Positions 18,416 through 30,577 of a stretch of 64,000 bases of DNA are shown piece by piece. Source of the DNA: Aspidiotus rigidus (taxonomy: Eukaryota; Arthropoda; Insecta; Hemiptera; Diaspididae); contig JAVHKY010000028.1 in assembly GCA_035079385.1 (NCBI GenBank), forward strand, positions 4,278,001-4,342,000, written 5' to 3'. Each line of letters starts with the position of its first letter. The first letter of the stretch is position 1. Below the pieces are notes generated by a model. It was not told the origin of the DNA and ran no database searches. It saw only the letters and a program-made list of their open reading frames with translations. A program made the position numbers and the translations under genes.

Positions 18416-18526
18416 CCAAGTATTGTAAACGAATCCGTTCCTCTAAGTTACGGCTATCCATACTAAACAAGAAAGAGGAATACTCCACGTCGGAGTATTC
18501 CTCTTTCTTGTTTACCAAGTATTGTA
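18416..18526. repeat. perfect 22-bp-arm palindrome inside a 12-bp direct repeat
   Basis: Arms 18465-18486 and 18492-18513 (AAACAAGAAAGAGGAATACT and on) are exact complements around a 5-base loop, ACGTC. The segment is flanked by the direct repeats CCAAGTATTGTA at 18416-18427 and 18515-18526. Confidence 0.8.
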
Positions 18527-18652
18527 CTTATTCACCGATACTTAAAAGAGTGTTACCGCGATGACGTGATTATCTAGGAAAAATTTTTCCTGTTTCATTT
18601 TGATTGTTGTTGCAGTACTGCTACCAGTCATCCTTCGATTAGTTAGTCCTAT

Positions 18653-19173
18653 CATGGCCGTCTCTGGTATCAGACCGGAATATTCGAAGCTTGTCAACGG
18701 ACGGAGCTAATATTTGTACAGTCTCTTGTGAGAGAACATCAAAAAACTTACATGGTGAAGTTTTCGAAAAAAAAGAACCAACGATTATCGATTTTTTGAA
18801 CTTGGTCTCGTCAAGATTGATCAACTACGAAGCGAACTACATATGAACGTTTTTCAAAAAAAAGTAGAGGGCGAAGCGCGGTTCACGTACTGCGCTTCGC
18901 CCCCGTCTGTTTTTTTTTCAAAACGTTCATAACTCGTTTTGTAGTTGATTCATCTTAGCGAGACCTAGCTAAAAATATTGAGAATCGTTCACTCTTTCGA
19001 TGTATTTAGAAACTTTTTTCCTACAGAATCGAATGCTATTCTGAAATCAACAATCGAGTATTTTTCTGAAATCAACGATTTTTCCATAAGAGCGTTAGAA
19101 CTCGGCCCCGTATTTTTCATCACTGCTAAGTTGCAGTTCTAATGTTCCGGCCTGATACTAGAGACGGCCGTGG
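18653..19173. mobile_element. fold-back element, about 520 bp
   Basis: The left end, GGCCGTCTCTGGTATCAG, is mirrored on the right by CTGATACTAGAGACGGCC. The whole element folds around a centre at about 18893, where GGGCGAAGCGC and GCGCTTCGCCC face each other across a short loop. Long stretches between ends and centre also pair imperfectly (TGAACGTTTTTC/AAAACGTTCA; GGTCTCGTCAAGATTGATC and complement). No target duplication could be assigned. A non-autonomous transposon is the best explanation. Confidence 0.7.
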
Positions 19174-19536
19174 TTCTATTCGTTGTCCTCCCGAAGATGA
19201 AGCGAGATGCTTTGAAACGTCGAGGTGACAATTATTATGTATTTCTTTAAATTGAAAGCAGGCCACAAAACAATTAATTAAATTCATGTAACTTAAGGTA
19301 TTAAATTGAATTTGCCTCTATCATACGAATTGATATTTTTCACGCACACTCGTTCAAATTCAAGTGACGATAACATAGACAAACTTATGGCTACACTGGA
19401 AATCATCTCTTCATCGAATTATCATGTTTTCATGAAACTTACAATTGAAAATTACGTTTCGTTTCGTGCGCCCTCGTTCTGCAATTAGTCGAATAAGAAT
19501 GAGTTTCAAATACGTACAGTAGGTACTTCTTTTTAA
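19174..19536. other. no recognisable gene
   Basis: AT-rich spacer between two transposable elements; the short open frame at 19306 has no support. Confidence 0.4.
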
Positions 19537-20615
19537 CAGGGAACCTGTTTTATGGGGGGCTATTTGAGAAATCTGCCGTGCGCCGTCCGCCGTCCGCCGT
19601 GCGCCGTCCAGCGAAAAACTTAGAAAAATTTCGACCCTCGAGCCATATATGATAGGAGAGGGACTTGGAAAAATTTCGACTCTCGAGCTATATATGATAG
19701 AAGGGGGACTTAGAAAAATTTCGACTCTCGAGCTATAGATGATAGGAGGGGAACTTAGAAAAATTTCGACTCTCGAGCTATATATGATAGAAGGGGGACT
19801 TAGAAAAATTCCGAATCTCGAGCTATAGATGATAGGAGGGGAACTTAGAAAAATTTCGACTCTCGAGCTATATATGATAGAAGGGGGACTTAGAAAAATT
19901 TCGACTCTCGAGCCATATATGATAGGAGAGGGACTTAGAAAAATTTCGACTCTCGAGCTATATATGATAGAAGGGGGACTTAGAAAAAATTTCGAATCTC
20001 GAGCTATAGATGATAGGAGGGGAACTTAGAAAAATTTCGACTCTCGAGCTATATATGATAGAAGGGGGACTTAGAAAAATTTCGACTCTCGAGCCATATA
20101 TGATAGGAGAGGGACTTAGAAAGATTTCGACTCTCGAGCTATATATGATAGAAGGGGGACTTGGAAAAAATTTCGAATCTCGAGCTATAGATGATAGGAG
20201 GGGAACTTAGAAAAATTTCGACTCTCGAGCTATATATGATAGGAGGGGGACTTGAAAAAATTTCGACTCTCGAGCTATATATGATAGAAGGGGGACTTAG
20301 AAAAATTTCGACTCTCGAGCTATAGATGATAGGAGGGGAACTTAGAAAAATTTCGACTCTCGAGCTATATATGATAGAAGGGGGACTTAGAAAAATGTCG
20401 ACTCTCGAGCCATATATGATAGGAGAGGGACTTAGAAAAATTTCGACTCTCGAGCTATATATGATAGAAGGGGGACTTAGAAAAAATTTCGAATCTCGAG
20501 CTATAGATGATAGGAGGGGAACTTAGAAAAATTTCGACTGTCGAGCTATATATGATCTAGGCTTCCTTGAATTTTCAATACCAAATCTCATTCGAATCAT
20601 AAAACAGGTTCCCTG
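19537..20615 (+). mobile_element. TIR element with internal minisatellite (copy A)
   Basis: Bounded by CAGGGAACCTGTTTTATG and its complement. After the left end come GC-rich CCGTCCGCCGTGCGCCGTCC repeats. About 15 units of 58-60 bases follow, each with ACTTAGAAAAATTTCGACTC, TCGAGCTATATATGATAG and a G-run. The right end is followed by CGTTCCTCGTTTAACTTCGT, which also flanks copy B and is probably part of the repeat. The reading frames across the array are repeat artefacts. No transposase is present. Confidence 0.8.
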
Positions 20616-20761
20616 CGTTCCTCGTTTAACTTCGTTAAGGAAGCCGTCATTTTTTTTCACACGTTCTGTACAGAGACTAAAAATTATTTCTTAATATTTC
20701 CCAAGTGAATGTACTCATGTGAGGAAACCGAAACCAATGGTGAAGAACAAAAGTCTGCAGT

Positions 20762-21012
20762 GGTATGCGATACAATTCTCGAACTCCAGAACCGAAAAAA
20801 TAGATTCTCTTGAAAATAGATTTTCTATAATATATAAATCGAACCCACTCACTCTATCCCAGAGCAGCGGTTTGATAAAGGTTGGAATATAAATATATGC
20901 GATACAATTCTCGAACTCCAGAACCGAAAACTGGATTCTCTTGAAAATAGATTTTCGATAATTTATATAAATCGAACCCACTCACTCTATCCCAGCGCAG
21001 CGGTTTGATTTA
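20762..21012 (+). repeat. tandem duplication, about 130 bp
   Basis: Two head-to-tail copies of a unit with GCGATACAATTCTCGAACTC at the start and CACTCTATCCCAG near the end, with small indels. Confidence 0.75.
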
Positions 21013-23417
21013 GTAAGGTTGGAATATAATTATATCGAATAAAATTTTGGTTACATACGGATTACATGAAGTCATAAATCGGTGGTAACGGACTAATCGA
21101 CACATTCCTCTATCTTCATGATTCGTAGTTCACATCAATGCAACGGAAAAAAGTCACCCGAGGATTCCGAGGTAAGCTCATCATATCGCGTGATTAATCG
21201 CACATTTCGATCGACGTCCGATTATTCGCGAATCTCGACAAAAAAATCTTCATTACGCGAGGTCGCTTCAACGAATTTCAAACAAGTATCCGAAGGTAAC
21301 ACAAAATTACAGTATTCAACGTTGATGCAATGAATTCCAGCGTCTGGTGACGAGTGAATACGAACTGCGAAAAATAATCTACTGAAGACTTACACACGAA
21401 AATATTAATGAATTCAATTTCCATACTGAGGAGTCAATAATATTCACGACGTGGCGCGCACATAAGTACGAATTGAAGGACAGAACAGATCGACTGAAAC
21501 GATACGATCCCAAGGTGCGGTACGAACACGAACAGACAAACGAAACAACTGCGTTTCGCATTCGCGTTGAGAGTTGAGACGTCCCGACTAGTGAACATAC
21601 CACGACATACCCCCACTAGAAAGAAAAAAACAGAGAAGGTAGCCAATGAACGATGTTCACTCCTTCTATCAATGCACAGGCAACACACAAGCAACGAGAC
21701 AACTTGCCTGTTGCTACGTCCTAAAATATATGCGTGTGTAAGTGTGCATATTCACGTCGTGTCGCGCCTCACTTATTGGAGATGTACTCTGACATCAACA
21801 CAGCCCGACGCGACAGCCGCAACAAGAAAGAACAAGAAAGAAGACAGTCTCGAAAACACTTCGAAATTATTCCATATCGATGGCGTAGGTTAAAGGGTGT
21901 CTGAAGGGCGCTGGTTGGCGCTGGAACGAGCAGCTAACTCCAAGGTCATCTGGCGAGAGCGGATGAGTGATAAACACGTTGCTTTATAGTTCGGCTCAAA
22001 CCAAAGCAACGTGTACGTGACTTTGGAAAATTTTTCAAGAATAGAAAAGGAGGAACGAATGATATGAGGATGATGGAAGGCGCGTTATTCGATTATGGAG
22101 TATCGAAAGATTTTAATGATCCATTCTCCCTCTTTTTCGACTCACAAAAAATGGTATGTAGGCCTACTCTTAGTTAAACAATGATTGATGTAAATGATGC
22201 CGCTTGTAGGTTATTATACAAACAATTTATAATTTTAAATTTAGGTGCAAAAAAATCGATGATTGGGCACATTCTCTGGTACGTATATTCCTAAACTAGT
22301 GGGAAAAGAGCGATTTATGAACGCGTGCCACGATAGCAGAACAAAAGTCGAACATTTGCCTTGCGAAGTGAGATTGACGAAGTGAGATTGACGTATATCC
22401 AAAACAACGATTCGGAAAATGATAATATTATATTGCTTTTAGGAAGAACGAAAAAATTATTCTACAATCCTGCAAATTCCACGATTTCTAATTATTTTCA
22501 TCTAAGAATCCGATGGTCGTTTTAAATTCTTGTTAACGGTATTAGTTTTAGAGATATTTACTAATGCCGACAAAGCAACAGGACGTATATCCACTTTCGA
22601 ATGATTTCATAGACGGAGCACACAAGCACACACTCGTAGGTAAATCCGCCAGAAGCTCCATTTTTCTAGATTCGTATTTCCGATATACGTCAATCTCTCT
22701 TTGTACGACAGCATTGCTCTGCCGTACAATGTCAGTTTGACGTATTGGGATTTAAACTTAACGTTGGGAAATGATATAAGTATTGAAAAAATAACAGTTG
22801 ATTGAAAATCAATGTTTGAACGTACAAAAATTCTCTAATTCACCCTTTCAGTAGCGCTCTCTAGTAGTGTAGGTTTAAACCTCAATACCCAAATCAACGA
22901 TCGGGAAGAAGTTCCATTTTCTTAAAATAAAATTAATACGGCTAATTAAGATGTAAATATGTGTAATTAAGTTGATTTATCGATGAGAAATCCAATTATG
23001 GTACTAGTTTTCCGATACAAGCATCCCTCCTTCCAATATTGGCGTTTTTGGGTTGTGGTTTGGATATACGTCAAAATTTTGACATATGTCCAACGTTCAT
23101 TTCAACACAATTCAGAGTAGAGTGTTCATCCTACGTGAAAGAGAGCTCCAATTTTCTAGATCTGAATTTTTCCCTGTTGTTCCATCAATGAAATAATAGT
23201 AGTGTGTTATCACGATTCACACACTCGCACCAATCGTTTGGAAGATACAGTTTGCATAATCGTCGATTTAGATTTACGTCAATTTTGAGTTTAACTTCGT
23301 ACGACAGTGCTATCTCGTCCCACGACCACGAGTTGTACATCAGTCACTCATCGCTATCTTGACCATGAGTTTAGTATTTTATTTTTTTCAGAATCGACAT
23401 TACAGGAATAGTAGATT
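21013..23417. other. intergenic region, no gene supported
   Basis: 21.1-21.9 kb has several overlapping short open frames on both strands and a relatively even base composition, but no domain or consistent splice pattern. A 14-bp inverted repeat (ACACGTTGCTTT/AAAGCAACGTGT) lies at about 21975-22012. From 22.2 to 23.4 kb, diverged pairs of a segment with GACGTATATCC and GTACGACAGC suggest an old duplication. Confidence 0.4.
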
Positions 23418-23680
23418 TCTATATAAGTTGGAAAAGTAAGCGATTGCGACTTGTTGCGATTGCAGCACTCGCCAAACAGTCGCAACTCATCGGCAATCGC
23501 TTACTTTTCCAATGTATATAGAACGCTATTTTTCCTAATACGTGCGAGAAAGCGAAATAGTGAAGAAATGAAATTAGAAACAGTGAAGAAATGAGATTTT
23601 TCCCCACTGTAGGGCAATCACCAGTTTTCCCAACGCTTTTCACTCAAGAAAGAGCGCGCTTTCGTAGCACGTATTAGGAA
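23418..23680. repeat. two adjacent hairpin-forming inverted repeats
   Basis: Hairpin 1: arms at 23418-23455 and 23482-23522 (TCTATATAAGTTGGAAAAG against CTTTTCCAATGTATATAGA, extended by GTAAGCGATTGC). Hairpin 2: arms 23533-23554 and 23657-23680 (TTCCTAATACGTGCGAGAAA and complement). The second encloses a small tandem of GTGAAGAAATGA. Confidence 0.75.
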
Positions 23681-24600
23681 ATGTGTTTTTTCTTCCGAAT
23701 ATTTTATTTTTCTTTCCAGAGGGTTAACAACTTTTCCACTGAAATACGCCATTGGATGACGTCACAGTGTAGAAATAAGCTAATGGGGAAAAAACGGTCT
23801 TCAAAATTGATTAAAAAAATAGCGCTCTTTGCTCATTGAAGTTTACTGTAGAAAAGTTAATTTTTCTTTATGTCGATTCGGGGAAAAAAAATTATACCTT
23901 ATTGAACCCAATTTCAAAGTCTGAGAAGTATGACTGGTGCAATAAATAATTTGCATTCATATTTCTCTTACTTTCGTTTCAATTTTCCATTAAATAAATG
24001 AATTAAAAAGATCAAGGTACTCAGAAATTCATTTATTTTTTTTTACATACTTCCTTTTCTTGCAGCACCAGAGAAATTACATTGAGATAATAGAAGGAGA
24101 AAATGAAAGCAAGAAAATTTATCAAATTTCTAAATTTTTCCAAATTCATAGTACGCCGTTAACTTGGCGTAGGAATGAATGCCTATCAATAAGAGAAATA
24201 TTTTCCATATTTTGACAGGTATGAAAATCCGCATCATCGTATTACGTATTTCTCCTTTAGTACGATGGGGATATTCCGCAGTCCCTCCCTCCACCGTAAA
24301 TCCACCCATATAACTTTGAAACGTTATTACAACTTTCAGAAGAATGTAATCGTAAATTTTTTCCAAGAAAGTTGATTGTGAAAGTAATAATTTCAACAAA
24401 ATCGATGTAATAGGAGAGGAAGTAAACGGTTTCAAAATTTCAATTAATTCGTGTGTGCTTTTTTTTTTTGAGTGTATTTGTTGCTATGTATTTTTTTTAA
24501 AAGAGAAACCTATTGTTGATAAACGAGAGCCTTCTCACATTACTTCTTTTTGTAATTTTCTATCACCCTATAGTGTCCTCCATAATATATTGTAACCTAA
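23681..24600. other. no recognisable gene
   Basis: AT-rich sequence; the minus-strand frame at 24130-24435 is low-complexity and hydrophobic without a recognisable domain. Confidence 0.4.
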
Positions 24601-26090
24601 AATTTTTCATCAAGGCACCAGAGTACGCCTGACAGTACAAGAATGCCACCCCAATCACACTGGGTGTCCTCTTGACTCGATGATTCATCAAACCAATCAT
24701 ATTCCATGAATGATATATACCTTGTCAGAATTCAACCGATGCTAATTTTCTGTAGGATGACCAGCTGGACCATATTCTGAATTACCTGTGAACTGTTTCA
24801 AAATCTCGTTTGAGCATACCTGAAATATACTCCTACTACAACCTACCTAACCACTGAGCACACACTTCATCAGAGAACAGACTGTCATCAAGCGCCAGAC
24901 TCCAACTCCAAACCGGGTACCGCCGACCCTCGGGACTACTGCCCGAACTAGTTAGATACCTGTCTGACCGCTTAACCCTCCTATCTGGAACAACTGCAAT
25001 AACGGATCCCCGTCAACACTGCTGTACGCACAATGCTGCGGCTACGAGTTCCCAGAATCTTGCCCCGCAGGGCTCATCTCCCTCGCAGTGCCCCTCGGAC
25101 AGAGCAGCCTTTCTACCACCGCAACAAGAGGTTGATCAGACCCCCGTTTTGGATTTGTGAGACAAACCCCAGGCATTCCCCGACCAGTGTCGCCGCACCT
25201 GATGGAGTCCGCCAACCATTGAGACACCGGACCCCAAAGTGGATTGGGTACCACAACTAAGCCCAGTTCTCCCTGGCGTCCTATCTTCCTCCCTAAGTTG
25301 TAGTCCCGAGAGACTCACAACTCTCCCTGGCTCAGCCAGCCTGAGGGCGCTACCCTCAGCAACTCGGGCCCCTAACGTCCCCGGGGTCGTCACATCCCCG
25401 CTTAGACATGAACAAGATCCGCACTGCTAAGATATCCACAATGCCACTTAAATACATCTCACCATACATGAGATATCCACTGCTAAAGGCCTACATGCAG
25501 CCCACATTGGCTGACTGCCTTCCGGATGCAAGATATTTTTGATGTCTACCAAGTACGCCTCACCACATGTGAGATATCCATCTCTGAAGACCTACGTACA
25601 GCCCACATTGGCTGACTGCCTTCTGGATAACCAAATGTACTTCACGATATAACCATCGTCACCTAGACACCGACAATAGGGCTCCAGTCACAAACGGACC
25701 CTTCATTATAATTCCAATTCATTAACAAACACCCTATCCTGCGTGTGCCCAGTATCGCTCACTTAAAATTAACCCCTACGTTAGTATAAAATAAAGAACC
25801 CTATCTATCGAGCAGACAAGTGTAAATTACAGATATACTCAGTGAACCAACTCACCAATACAGCATCAATACTCATGACGGTAACTTTAACCGGTTCAAC
25901 CACATCAACGAGTTTTACACGCGACACAACGCCGAATATTTACAACCACTGACAATTGAGAACGTCATCGCACTTCTCTTAAATCTTCATCATGTACCAC
26001 TATTAGGATACATATAATTTATCAGCTAGCGGGCTGCCAAATAAATACATCGAATAGACTGCCGCCCGGAAATACGAGCATCATTGCATT
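24601..26090. repeat. GC-richer block, probable transposon remnant
   Basis: Base composition changes sharply. Around 24.9-25.4 kb all frames give Pro/Arg/Ser-rich translations with no domain. At 25437-25640 a unit of 101 bases occurs twice in tandem (GCCCACATTGGCTGACTGCC at 25500 and 25601). GTATAAAATAAAG at about 25785 is a plausible TATA box. This could be an LTR or the non-coding end of an unknown element; no pol or gag gene is seen. Confidence 0.4.
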
Positions 26091-26796
26091 AAAACGCCAA
26101 CTACAACAAACCAATTCGACTGCACTGGTTTCCGTACATTTAGAGCAGTATAAAATCTACCCTAGCAAACAGCGCGTCCAGCATTGTCCCTTGACCCGGG
26201 TGCTCGCGCACGTCTCTCTCCACTTCCCAATATGAGTTTTTTCTGCACGCGTTAAACTCTTTTGCTGTAGAGTGACGACACAACAACCATTCAATTACAA
26301 TGGCAAACGTTGTAACTGTAGTCAACTCGTTTAACTCTAACCATATGATTGTGTTTCTTGTAAAACCTTTCCTACCCTTCCTTCGAGATTAACTGAGGAT
26401 ATAGAATGATGTAATAGTGCTCGCCTCCCACGAGTATCACTACGTGTATTTTTGACTCTTGATGTTTCCTCGTATACTTGTTCCTACACTGTTCCTGTAC
26501 TGTACGACAGGACTCCTACCTACGCTAAAATATAGGCGTTCGCAATATGTACGAATAGGAATAATGGGAAAGTGTAAGCACTTCTTTCTATCCAAAGATG
26601 TGGCAGACCTTTGCAATCGAGTCAAATTTTACTTTCAAACAAGAGATAGGAATCATACAATATGAGCGTATCGCGATGATAAGACATCAATTATCAAGTC
26701 AATTTATCGATGAATGTATCGTACCTACTTCAATTGACTGCAAAGAGTAACACAGAATAGAGAGATAAAGAAGCGACCTACAAGACGGTCATCATC
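26091..26796. other. 5' flank of the phosphatase-like gene, no gene seen
   Basis: AT-rich, with no supported reading frame and no clear TATA box or initiator close to the ATG at 26797. Confidence 0.35.
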
Positions 26797-27375
26797 ATGA
26801 AAACGACTAACCATTCGATTTCACGACTCTCAATTTTAATATTTGTCACTCTTCGGACACAAGCAAATCAGGAAGAAAAACCCAAAAATTATACGTCAGT
26901 CTTAATGGTGAGTCTTACTAATCTTTGTCGTTCGCCAATCGCTGCAGCTGTTTTCAGAGATATTGCGAAAAGAAAAAAAATCGAGTCCAAATGGTATTGC
27001 GATAGTGCTGGTATTGATGCACGCGCTTCTTCAGGCAAAACGATGGATCCGCGGGCATTAAGTACGCTACAACGTTATGGAATCGAACCGACAAATCACT
27101 CAGTAAGATCGGTAATACCAGAGGATTTTAAACGATTTGATTACATTTTGGCTATGGATGGTACAAATTTAGCAGATTTATTGAATCGCAAAAAATGGTG
27201 GCGACTCAACAGTACAGCAACCATAGAGTTGCTATCGTCTTACGACCCAGAAAGAGCGGCGATCATTAGGTGGCCGTACAACGATCGAGGAATGGGTGGA
27301 TTCGATGTATGTTACGAGATTGCAAATCGCTCCTGTAATGCGTTTCTAGAAATGAAATCAAAATCGGAAGCTTGA
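26797..27375 (+). CDS. low-molecular-weight protein tyrosine phosphatase homologue, catalytic residues replaced
   Basis: 192 residues in one exon. The family normally spans about 155 residues and begins with the P-loop C-x5-R-S; here about 38 extra residues with a hydrophobic segment (RLSILIFVTLR) precede it and may act as a signal peptide or anchor. The P-loop reads VSLTNLCRSPIAAAVF: the nucleophile position (residue 39) is Ser (AGT) instead of Cys, the adjacent Gly is Thr, and Arg45-Ser46 are kept. The general-acid motif DPY is WPY (Trp159). Other family features are kept (CDSAGI, DPRALSTLQRYGI, FDYILAMD). Hydrolysis is therefore very unlikely, but the fold could still bind phosphotyrosine. 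Lack of introns suggests a retrocopy. The open frame over the whole domain argues for selection or recent origin. Confidence 0.85.
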   Translation: MKTTNHSISRLSILIFVTLRTQANQEEKPKNYTSVLMVSLTNLCRSPIAAAVFRDIAKRKKIESKWYCDSAGIDARASSGKTMDPRALSTLQRYGIEPTNHSVRSVIPEDFKRFDYILAMDGTNLADLLNRKKWWRLNSTATIELLSSYDPERAAIIRWPYNDRGMGGFDVCYEIANRSCNAFLEMKSKSEA

Positions 27376-28978
27376 GGGTGAACCCTATAATATTATACTA
27401 CACTTGAATCGCGGTTTTAATCTTGAATTCGTGATAGAATACAAATTTTATAAGCATTAATTTGCATATTTTCATCGATTTGGCTTCACAGAAACGGGTA
27501 TTCTTGGTTTACGGAGCTGTGAACTGAACTTTCCCGATGATAAGGACAGCCTTCTCCGAGATCATGACTACAATAAGATATACATGTTATCAATGAGTTG
27601 GAAAATTATCAAGAACTAGTCGCCTACAAGGCGCCTGGTGGCTAAGCCTGTGGCGTCCACACGAGCTCGCGCTTCGCGATCGTGCACTTACACGCTCGTG
27701 TTTGAGAGGTCGCATCGGAACAGGAGTATACAACATCCGCATTTGCATTGGTATGAATGAAGGATTTCTCCACCTTTCAAAAGGAATTCTATCGGAAAGT
27801 ACTGAAGCCCCCAGAAAATGAGGAAGCAAAAAAAAGAAGAAAGATTTTTGTATAGTCTTTTTTTGGCTCTATACCCCTATCGGCGATTACTGGTTACATT
27901 ATACACCTAATATATATATATATATATATTTTTTTTTCACTTCGACCTTTGAAAGAGAATTCATTTCGAGGCCAGTCTTGGTTATCCTAAGAGGGGAAGA
28001 AAAGAAGAAAGATTCTAGGTAACCGTTGCATTCTCTATAGTGGCATTGTCGTCTGCAATATGTATTATACTCACAGTTGTCAGTTTTGAATGTCCTAAGA
28101 AAAAAAGTACAGACGCCTTACTTCGCAGTTTCACCTTTGCGGCTGTTGCTGTCTAGACAATGATCGAATTGTCAGTGTCGTCAGTTTCAAATGTCCTAGG
28201 AAAAAGATACGAACACGACCCAACACCCATACAAGTAGTTCGCAGGTCTATATATTCTGCTCTGAATTGAAATTTGATTTTTTTTTAATTTTTTTTATTC
28301 TTAAAGAAGGAACGCGACGACCGTAATGGGAAAATAGATGGAGGGGTTCGCCTACAGGTATCCTTCTTATGTCTAAAGGTATCGTTCTGATGTTGGTTTA
28401 TACGATTCAGGTAATTTGCAAGCGATTTTTCGATTTTTTCCATTTTACAGCAAAGTATTTCCATATTTTTAAAATTTTGGATTTTTTTCATGAACTACAA
28501 ATAATTATGAGTTGACAGGGAAAAGAATTAGCTTTCTAGCCCACGAGGAAGTATAAAAAAACTGCTCCGCGAAAAAAGTGCGGTCATATAATGGATTTTA
28601 TATACGTGCATTCTTTGTACTGAGTCGTGTGTCATATAAGATTGCGAAAGCCCTTCAATTAAATTGTCATCTTTAGACGGAATAAGAACACTCTAATTCC
28701 CCGAGGCGTATCATTCTTTTGTCGCGAGGAATTTCAGACCAGAAATGAATGTTTCCAACAAATTATATCTCTCGTTACCGATCTGTGGCAAACCACAAAA
28801 ACTCTCGGTACTTTTTCGGCGGATTTGACACCTGTGACGTCAGCGGCGAACGATCCCATAATATTCGTTAGTTTATACATCGTATGAAAATACACCGGTT
28901 ACGTATTGATTTAAGAGGAAAGAAACCAATCACAAAATTAAGTTTAACACATGAAGGACTGGGCCACTCCATAGTATT
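27376..28978. other. intergenic, no gene supported
   Basis: No supported gene. A (TA)n run sits at 27910-27929. Two diverged copies of a unit with TGTCAGTTTTGAATGTCCTA/GTCAGTTTCAAATGTCCTA lie at about 28075-28115 and 28175-28210. The stretch at 27600-27830 is GC-richer and repeat-like. Confidence 0.4.
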
Positions 28979-29818
28979 CTTTAAACCAGACATGGGCAAC
29001 CCGCGGCTCGCGGAAGCTTTTTCTGTGGCCCGCGACACGAATACCAACATACAAAAAAATGAAGAAATTTTCGTTGTTCGAATCAAAAAATGTAAAATTT
29101 TACACGAATTATTTCCAATATTTTTGGATACATTTAGTATACAAACAAACGTGAACTGATTATTTATTAGTTATAGTAGTGAGAAACTTGTCTTTGCAAT
29201 TTATAGGCAATCTCATCAAAATTGGGGGTCAAGTGAGTAGGTATGCTGCAAACGCATCAAAGGAGTCAAATGCTCATCATTCATCTTGCTTCTTTCCGGA
29301 GTTTTTGTATTTTACACGAGCGAAAAAGAATTTTCACATACAAATGTAGACCCAAAGAAAGCAAAGGGTCTTATGTTGGAATATATTTAATACTAGGCTT
29401 AATTTTATAAAGTTCTCACGAGGGGGTTTCTGAAAACAAAGTGAGCAGAGAAAAATCGGCTTTTAGATCTATTAGTTCCATTTGGTACTCTTCAGGCACT
29501 TCCATTACACCAACGACGAAAGGGTTCTCAACCATTCTAGCATTTGACTGTTTTGATGCGTTTGCAACAGACTCACCTGACCCCCAATTTTGATGAGCTT
29601 AAGTTTCTCATCTAGTAACTAATAAATAATCAGTTCACGTTTTTTTGTATACTAAATTTATCCAAAAATATTGGAAATAATATTCATGTAAAATTTTACA
29701 TTTTTTGATTCTAACAACGAGAATTTCTTGATGTGCGGCCCGCCAGATCATGAAAAGTTACAAATTTTCATGAATGCGGCCCGCGATGTGAAAAAGGTTG
29801 CCCACGCCTGCTTTAAAC
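28979..29818. mobile_element. non-autonomous hAT-type element with 8-bp target duplication
   Basis: Element 28987-29810 (824 bp) has terminal inverted repeats CAGACATGGGCAACC and GGTTGCCCACGCCTG, flanked on both sides by CTTTAAAC (28979-28986 and 29811-29818). An 8-bp duplication and CAG-x-GGGCAACC ends are characteristic of hAT elements. Subterminal GCGGCCCGC blocks occur at both ends. Much of the interior is inverted with respect to itself (CCAATTTTGATGAG and TTTATTAGTTA segments on both sides). No transposase frame remains. Confidence 0.9.
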
Positions 29819-29938
29819 AAAAAAGAATGGTAGTCCGAGGATTTCCGTGAATTCATTCGGACAGCCCCCGGGCATATATTTTTCCACATCCCCACCAAAT
29901 ATTTAACAAGAAGAATTTCTGCATCGAACACTTTTTAA

Positions 29939-30128
29939 CAGGGAACCTGTTTTATGGGGGGCTTTTTGACAAATTTTCCGTGCGCCATCCAACAAAAAAC
30001 TTGGAAAAATTTCAACTCTCGAGCCATATATGATAGGAGGGAGACTTTCGACCCTCAAGCCATATATGACAGGAAGGGGACTTGGAAAAAATTTCAACTC
30101 TCGAGCTATATACGATAGGAAGGGACTA
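29939..30128 (+). mobile_element. TIR/minisatellite element, truncated (copy C)
   Basis: Begins CAGGGAACCTGTTTTATGGG, like copy A, with three diverged minisatellite units (TCTCGAGCCATATATGATAG). It stops abruptly at about 30128, where LINE sequence begins. The right end is missing. Confidence 0.75.
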
Positions 30129-30577
30129 GCCTCCCTCCGTACACGATTCAACGTTGCAAAAAACCGAATCATCTTGAATCAAACGACCTCATCTCACAAT
30201 ATCAGTTTGGATCATGTAAGAAGAGAAGCACCGCCCATGCTTTAGCCGACTTACAATACTATATACAAGACATATACATATCAAAATCAAGCCTGTACAC
30301 AATATTTTTTGACCTTGAGCGAGCCTTCCCGCAAGTCTGGAGTTATCTTATTGTCCAAAAACTATATAACTATCACTATGGTCTACGTGGCAACCTTCCT
30401 AACATCCTCAAAACTTTCTTCGAAAATAGACTTATATGTATCAATCCAAAATAAGACTTTATCACCTCACAGTATACACAACGGTGTCCCTCAAGGATCA
30501 GTGTTCAGCGTCTTCCTGTTTATGGTTGCCGTAAACGATATATCCAATAACATACAACTCCCTCTCACCCAAAGACT

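Noticed and set aside
19829..20526. Three 66-codon open frames with repeated [13 protein letters not shown] units
   Set aside because: They follow the 60-bp minisatellite period exactly and recur in copy B; they are products of the repeat, not genes.
24130..24435. 101-codon minus-strand frame
   Set aside because: Low-complexity hydrophobic sequence without homology that I recognise, and no promoter.
25033..25430. Pro/Arg-rich open frames on both strands
   Set aside because: All frames are similarly open because of GC-rich composition; no domain, no splice signals.
27590..27829. Possible tRNA-derived SINE around GGTGGCTAAGCCTGTGGCGT
   Set aside because: It has a few tRNA-like bases but no proper A and B boxes at tRNA spacing.
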